In this document: piece by piece, positions 59,650 through 64,000 of the stretch
How the letters are laid out: each line of letters begins with the position of its first letter
Numbering within the stretch: the first letter of the stretch is position 1
Assembly: GCA_964439595.1 (NCBI GenBank)
Contig: CAYTOK010000010.1
Coordinates: 23,544-87,543, forward strand
DNA length: 64,000 bases
Direction: 5' to 3'
DNA from: CAIJXB01 sp964439595
GTDB taxonomy: Bacteria; Chlamydiota; Chlamydiia; Chlamydiales; Rhabdochlamydiaceae
Translations under genes and position numbers: made by a program
The notes under the pieces: model-generated
What the model was told of the DNA's origin: nothing
Database searches by the model: none
The model's input: the letters and a program-made list of their open reading frames with translations, nothing else

Positions 59650-61638
59650 ATGGATGCAGAGTTAAAAAAAATCTTAGGAAAAATTGCCAATACAGTAAGA
59701 GAGCTTTCTATGGAAGCTGTCCAAAAAGCTGATTCGGGACACCCCGGACTTCCTATGGGATGTGCTGAACTTGGAGCTTATTTGTATGGAGTTGTACTGC
59801 GACACAATCCTAAGAATTCTAAATGGTTAAATCGAGATAGATTTGTACTTTCTGCCGGTCACGGTTCCATGTGGCTCTATTCTTTACTTCATTTATCTGG
59901 TTTTGCGCTTTCTATGGATGATATTAAGAAATTCAGACAGCTTCACTCTAAAACTCCAGGACATCCCGAATTTCACATGACAGATGGTGTAGAGGCTACC
60001 ACAGGACCTTTAGGACAGGGGGTTGCTAATGCTGTAGGGCAAGCTCTTGGACTCAAAATCTTAGCTACTAAATTTAACAGCCCTGGGTATCCACTTTTTA
60101 ATGCTAAAGTATATTGCCTTGCCGGAGATGGTTGTTTGATGGAAGGAGTATCTTCTGAGGCTTCTTCTTTTGCAGGCCACCTGCAGCTTGACAATTTGGT
60201 GTTAATTCACGATGCAAATAAGGTGACTTTAGATGGATTTTTAAAAGACTCTAGCTCTGAAGATATTAAAATGCGCTATACAGCTTATGGATGGGATGTC
60301 TTTGAAATAGATGGTTATGATTTTGATCAGATGGATGAAGTTTTTTCTAAGGTGAGCAAGTCGCAGAATAAGCCTACGCTAATTATAGCTCATACGGTTA
60401 TAGGAAAAGGTTCTCCGAATAAAGCGGGAACTCATAAGGTTCACGGATCACCCCTTGGCATAGAAGAAGTTGCGGCTACTAAAAAAGCATTAGGCTTGCC
60501 TGAAGAGGATTTTTATGTGCCCCAAGCTGTTTATGGATACTTTGAAAGTCGCCTTGGTAAAGATGCTGCTTTAGAGCAAAAGTGGAAGGATCTTTTTAAG
60601 ACGTGGTCTTCTGCAAAACCAGATCTTTATAAGACATTTATGGAAATGGTAGAGAAAAAAATTCCAGATTCTTTAGAGCAAGACTTAAAAAATATAGAAA
60701 TCAAATCACCTATTGCTACAAGAAGCGCTTCTCAAGCAGTAATCAATGTATTAGGGGACTTACTTCCTCAAATATATGGGGGTTCTGCTGACCTGTCCTC
60801 TTCTGATATGACTATGATGAAACAGTTCCCTTGTATATCCCCAGGTGCGTTTCAAGGACGTAATATTAAGTACGGTATACGAGAATTTGCTATGGCAGGG
60901 ATCGCGACAGGTCTCAGTCAGACTGAGATGATTTTCCCTTATGTTGGAACGTTTCTCACATTTTCTGATTACATGCGAAATGCTATCCGCCTAGCTGCGC
61001 TCTCTCAAATACATGTAGTATATCAGTTTACGCACGATTCTATATTTTTAGGGGAAGATGGTCCGACTCATCAACCCATAGAACAAGTAGCTTCCCTTAG
61101 AACGATTCCTCATTTACATGTGATTCGTCCGGCAGACAACGCAGAAATGAAAATGGCATGGCTTGCGGCTATACGGTATCGAGGCCCTACAGCGCTTATT
61201 TTATCAAGACAGGCCCTTCCTCAGCTTTTACAGACTAATGTTTCTTATGAAGAAGGAGTTGGGCGTGGCGCTTATATTTTGCGAAGCGATAAAAGAAAGC
61301 TCGATTTCACTTTTTTTGCTACGGGATCAGAAGTGTCGTTAGCACTTGATGTGGCAGCGGCCCTGGAAAAAACAGGTAAGGCTACACGCGTTGTTTCCAT
61401 GCCTTGTTGGGAGATATTTGAAGCGCAGCCTGAGGAGTATAAAAACTCCGTTGTCGGAGGAGACCTTGGTAAACGAGTAAGCATTGAAGCAGGGGTATCT
61501 TTTGGCTGGACTAAGTGGATTGGAAGAGAGGGTATTTCCATCTGTTTAGAAGACTTTGGGGCTTCAGCTCCACAAAGTGATTTAGCTTCAGAATTTGGCT
61601 TCACAGTAGATGCCATTTTACATAGACTTCTTTCATAA
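59650..61638 (+). CDS. tkt: Transketolase
   Basis: Thiamine-diphosphate enzyme of the non-oxidative pentose phosphate pathway. 662 aa, the standard length. TPP motif GDGCLMEGVSSEASS, N-terminal SGHPGLPMGCAEL with LSAGHGSMWLYSLLHL, the GPLGQGVANAVGQAL stretch, and the C-terminal FTHDSIFLGEDGPTHQPIE. A good Shine-Dalgarno (AAGGAG) lies upstream. The stop TAA overlaps the hemE ATG by one base, coupling the two genes; the tkt-hemE proximity fits the CT747-CT750 region. Confidence 0.97.
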   Translation: MDAELKKILGKIANTVRELSMEAVQKADSGHPGLPMGCAELGAYLYGVVLRHNPKNSKWLNRDRFVLSAGHGSMWLYSLLHLSGFALSMDDIKKFRQLHSKTPGHPEFHMTDGVEATTGPLGQGVANAVGQALGLKILATKFNSPGYPLFNAKVYCLAGDGCLMEGVSSEASSFAGHLQLDNLVLIHDANKVTLDGFLKDSSSEDIKMRYTAYGWDVFEIDGYDFDQMDEVFSKVSKSQNKPTLIIAHTVIGKGSPNKAGTHKVHGSPLGIEEVAATKKALGLPEEDFYVPQAVYGYFESRLGKDAALEQKWKDLFKTWSSAKPDLYKTFMEMVEKKIPDSLEQDLKNIEIKSPIATRSASQAVINVLGDLLPQIYGGSADLSSSDMTMMKQFPCISPGAFQGRNIKYGIREFAMAGIATGLSQTEMIFPYVGTFLTFSDYMRNAIRLAALSQIHVVYQFTHDSIFLGEDGPTHQPIEQVASLRTIPHLHVIRPADNAEMKMAWLAAIRYRGPTALILSRQALPQLLQTNVSYEEGVGRGAYILRSDKRKLDFTFFATGSEVSLALDVAAALEKTGKATRVVSMPCWEIFEAQPEEYKNSVVGGDLGKRVSIEAGVSFGWTKWIGREGISICLEDFGASAPQSDLASEFGFTVDAILHRLLS

Positions 61639-62648
61639 TGCCTTCGACTTTATTACTTGATGCATTAGCCTGCAGGAGTGTCTTTAGACCTCCTGTTTGG
61701 CTCATGCGACAGGCTGGTCGCTTTCTTCCTGAATATAGGGAGCTTAGAGCTTCATGTTCTTTGTTTTCCCTTTTTCATGACCCTGCGCTTGCGGCTGAAG
61801 TGACTTTAATGCCTCTTCAAAGGTTTTCATTAGATGCTGCTATTCTTTTTTCTGACTTGCTGGTTTTAGTCGAGGTTTGGGGAAAAAAGGCGTGTTATCC
61901 CGAATCTGGAGGAGTCTACATTGAAGGTAGGGTAGAAAATCTTAAAGATTTATGGCCGGTTACTATAGAAGAAGTTAGAGATAAAATGGCTTATGTTTTT
62001 GAGACAATACGGATTTTAAAACCCGTACTCAAGGTGCCTTTACTTGGATTTTCAGGAGCCCCCTTTACGTTGCTTTGTTATCTTTTGGAAGGAAAAAACG
62101 GTGGTTTTTCCTCTGTGCGTTTTTGGATGGAACATCGAAAAGAAGATTTTATCGCGCTTTTGGATGTTGTTTGTCAAGCTTCCATTGCCTATTTGCGCCT
62201 ACAAATCGCTGCGGGAGTAGACGCCCTTCAAGTTTTTGACTCTTGGACGCACGTGCTTTCTAAAGAGGAGTTTTGTCTTTATGCTTTGCCTTATTGGAAA
62301 AAGATACAAGACGCCTTGCGCGAGGAAAATATTCCTTGTATTTTCTTTAGTCGTACTACTAGTTTATATCCTGAACTAATCTCTTCGATTTGCCCTGCAG
62401 CTATTAGCTTTAATGAAAACATTCCTTTACTTTCTTTGAGGAAAATAGTTCCTCAGGGGATAGCTGTTCAAGGTAATTTTTGTCCGAATCTTTTAGCTTC
62501 AGGTTCAAAGAAAGAGGTTAGAGATGCAGCGTTATTACTTAAAGAGTCGGTTATTGGAGAAAGAGGGATTATATTTAATTTGGGGCATGGGGTGCTTCCC
62601 CATACCCCTATAGAAAATGTAGAGACGCTTTTAGAAGCCCTTCGTTAG
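61638..62648 (+). CDS. hemE: Uroporphyrinogen decarboxylase
   Basis: Converts uroporphyrinogen III to coproporphyrinogen III. 336 aa. The family signature RPPVWLMRQAGRFLPEYRELR-type segment is at residues 17-37 (PVWLMRQAGRFLPEYR), with FSDLLV, GFSGAPFTLLCYLLEG and the C-terminal FNLGHGVLPHTP. The start ATG overlaps the tkt stop. It is convergent with hemF, so the haem genes hemE, hemF, hemY are adjacent but in different orientations. Confidence 0.96.
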   Translation: MPSTLLLDALACRSVFRPPVWLMRQAGRFLPEYRELRASCSLFSLFHDPALAAEVTLMPLQRFSLDAAILFSDLLVLVEVWGKKACYPESGGVYIEGRVENLKDLWPVTIEEVRDKMAYVFETIRILKPVLKVPLLGFSGAPFTLLCYLLEGKNGGFSSVRFWMEHRKEDFIALLDVVCQASIAYLRLQIAAGVDALQVFDSWTHVLSKEEFCLYALPYWKKIQDALREENIPCIFFSRTTSLYPELISSICPAAISFNENIPLLSLRKIVPQGIAVQGNFCPNLLASGSKKEVRDAALLLKESVIGERGIIFNLGHGVLPHTPIENVETLLEALR

Positions 62649-62653
62649 AAAAA

Positions 62654-63442
62654 TTACCATTTGGCTAGAGGCGGCATTGAACAAAGGATAGCTTCGGTAT
62701 TTCCACCGGACAGAAATCCAAAACGAGTACCTCTGTCATATGCCAGATTAAATTCTGCGTAATGCCCCCTTTTTTCTAGCTGCGTTTCTTTGTCTTCTAA
62801 AGAAAAGGGAGTGTTAATACGCCTTTTATAAATAGGAAGAATGGCCGGAAGAAAAGATTCTCCTACAGCTTTCCAGAAAGCGAGATCTTGGGAAAAATTT
62901 CCTGTGTTATAATGATCAAAAAAAATACCCCCGACGCCTCTTTCTTTTTTTCTATGCGGAATAAAAAAATACTCTTTTGCTTCTTGAAAAAAGCGAGGAT
63001 AGAGCTCTTTGCCAAAAGGGTCTAAGCTTGTTTTTGCGACCTCATGAAAATGAGAGGTGTCTTCTTCTATAGGACCTACCATAGGGGTGAGGTCGTAGCC
63101 CCCACCAAACCAAAAGGAGTCTTTTGTTTCTATGTAACGAATATTCATATGAACAGTTGGCATATGGGGGTTTTTCATATGAGTGATGAGGCTTACCCCT
63201 GTTGCAAAGAAGGGCCCTGATCCATCTTTCATAGGAAAATTTTCGCCTTCAACTCCAGACCAGTTTACTGCGGCCTTTTCAAAAACATCGCCTCGTATAG
63301 TGGACATCTCTCCCCCGCCTCCTCCGAGATGATCCCATAATTTGCGGGTGAATTTATGATTCGGCTCTAGGGATTCAAAGTTTGAAATGATCTTTTCTCG
63401 CAAATCCTTTAAAAAACAGATGATTTCTTCTCGTCTTTTCAT
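62654..63442 (-). CDS. hemF: Oxygen-dependent coproporphyrinogen III oxidase
   Basis: Converts coproporphyrinogen III to protoporphyrinogen IX using O2. 262 aa, toward the short end of the family. Signature elements: the glycine-rich GGGGGEMSTIRGDVFEKA, GVSLITHMKNPHMPTVHMN, FWFGGGYDLTPM, FDHYNTGNF, and EFNLAYDRGTRFGF. This is HemF, not the radical-SAM HemN that I recall at this position (CT746) in C. trachomatis. AGGAGG lies before the ATG. It is divergent from hemY with a 44 nt gap. Confidence 0.95.
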   Translation of the reverse strand: MKRREEIICFLKDLREKIISNFESLEPNHKFTRKLWDHLGGGGGEMSTIRGDVFEKAAVNWSGVEGENFPMKDGSGPFFATGVSLITHMKNPHMPTVHMNIRYIETKDSFWFGGGYDLTPMVGPIEEDTSHFHEVAKTSLDPFGKELYPRFFQEAKEYFFIPHRKKERGVGGIFFDHYNTGNFSQDLAFWKAVGESFLPAILPIYKRRINTPFSLEDKETQLEKRGHYAEFNLAYDRGTRFGFLSGGNTEAILCSMPPLAKW

Positions 63443-63486
63443 ATATCCTCCTCGGTAGGATTATTCCTTTTATACTATAGAAAATC

Positions 63487-64000
63487 ATGATAAAAAAACG
63501 AATGGTTATTTTAGGTGCAGGTATCTCAGGGCTTACGGCTGCTTGGTACTTTGTTAAGCAAAATCCTGATTGGGATTGCCTTGTTTTAGAGCAAAGCCAA
63601 AAGGCAGGGGGGTATATAGAGACGGAAAGTAAAGAAGGGGCTATTTTAGAGAAAGGACCTCATATCTTCAAAACCTCCAGGAATCAAGAGTTTTTACAGC
63701 TTGTTAAAGAGATTGGTTTTTTTGAAGAATTACTCAGTTCTAACAAAAAATCGCATGCTAGATATCTTTTAGAGAATAATTCTCTACATAAGATCCCTGG
63801 CTCTTTTCTTTTTTCTATTTTAGCTTCTTTATCTAGAGAATGGAGAGTACCTATTAACAGCCAAGATGAAACTATTTTTGCTTTTGGCTCTAGGCGTTTT
63901 GGCCAAAAAATAACGGAGAGTCTTATCGATGCTATCACTCTTGGTGTATATGCTGGTAACTATAAAGAACTTTCCATTGAGGCTTGCTTCCCTATGTTAA
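63487..64000 (+). CDS. hemY: Protoporphyrinogen oxidase, HemY type, 3' end outside window
   Basis: FAD enzyme oxidising protoporphyrinogen IX to protoporphyrin IX. 171 residues are visible before the window ends. The N-terminal MIKKRMVILGAGISGLTAAW is the FAD-binding Rossmann motif (GxGxxG), followed by EQSQKAGGYIET and later FGSRRFGQKI and GVYAGNYKELS. It corresponds to the gene called hemG in Chlamydia (CT745), which is of HemY type. No clear Shine-Dalgarno precedes the ATG; TATACT at 63471 may be its -10 box, giving a very short leader. Confidence 0.9.
   Translation, partial: MIKKRMVILGAGISGLTAAWYFVKQNPDWDCLVLEQSQKAGGYIETESKEGAILEKGPHIFKTSRNQEFLQLVKEIGFFEELLSSNKKSHARYLLENNSLHKIPGSFLFSILASLSREWRVPINSQDETIFAFGSRRFGQKITESLIDAITLGVYAGNYKELSIEACFPML

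Overview
The window looks like the chromosome of an environmental (Parachlamydia-like, amoeba-associated) member of the Chlamydiae. Evidence: a chlamydial histone H1-like protein (hctA) next to an RlmD-type methyltransferase; the dnaJ-rpsU-tsaB-lon / rnz / xerC / ABC-F block, which from memory matches the CT341-CT348 order of C. trachomatis; and an efp / amn / mfd-alaS / tkt-hemE-hemF-hemY set, which matches the CT745-CT752 neighbourhood apart from local inversions. The DNA is AT-rich, genes are tightly packed, and many starts are overlapping, GTG or TTG. Family names rest on motifs read by eye; no search was run.

Layout. 1-18 kb is mostly conserved housekeeping: protein quality control (DnaJ, Lon, rhomboid protease), translation (S21, TsaB, ABC-F, SpoU and RlmD methyltransferases), RNA processing (RNase Z, RNase P RNA), XerC, a zinc-ribbon coiled-coil protein (CdsZ-like), an RRM protein and a eukaryote-like protein kinase. 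18-36 kb, between rlmD and yajC, is an accessory island. It carries an EF-P hydroxylase (EpmC); a membrane protein with an MFS transporter; a SAM methyltransferase next to an unusual three-domain fusion (GTP cyclohydrolase II, TrpF-like barrel, second methyltransferase); and a 2806-residue secreted Rhs/YD-repeat protein ending in an AHH-type HNH nuclease domain. The Rhs gene is followed by a decaying tandem array of immunity genes and displaced toxin C-termini. 36-42.7 kb holds yajC, htpG, two Inc-like bilobed membrane proteins, EpmA with EF-P, and AMP nucleosidase. 42.8-49.3 kb is one very large autotransporter (2149 aa) that joins a Pmp-like, glycine-rich N-terminus to about twelve passenger repeats. 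49.3-64 kb holds mfd-alaS, a protein with two DEDDh exonuclease domains, a TyrP-type permease, DsbB with a coupled small membrane protein, tkt-hemE, hemF and the start of hemY.

How the parts work together. EF-P, its lysine ligase EpmA and its hydroxylase EpmC are all in the window, so most of the beta-lysylation system is present; EpmB must lie elsewhere. HemE, HemF and HemY give consecutive late haem steps by the oxygen-dependent route. The Rhs locus has the organisation of a polymorphic toxin system: one long delivery protein, one active toxin tip, a cognate immunity gene immediately downstream, and a reservoir of older tip/immunity pairs at successive stages of decay. The RibA/TrpF-like/methyltransferase fusion is the other strong novelty candidate. 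RibA plus TrpF is a known chlamydial bypass into pterin synthesis, and here both activities appear on one chain with methyltransferases and a transporter alongside.
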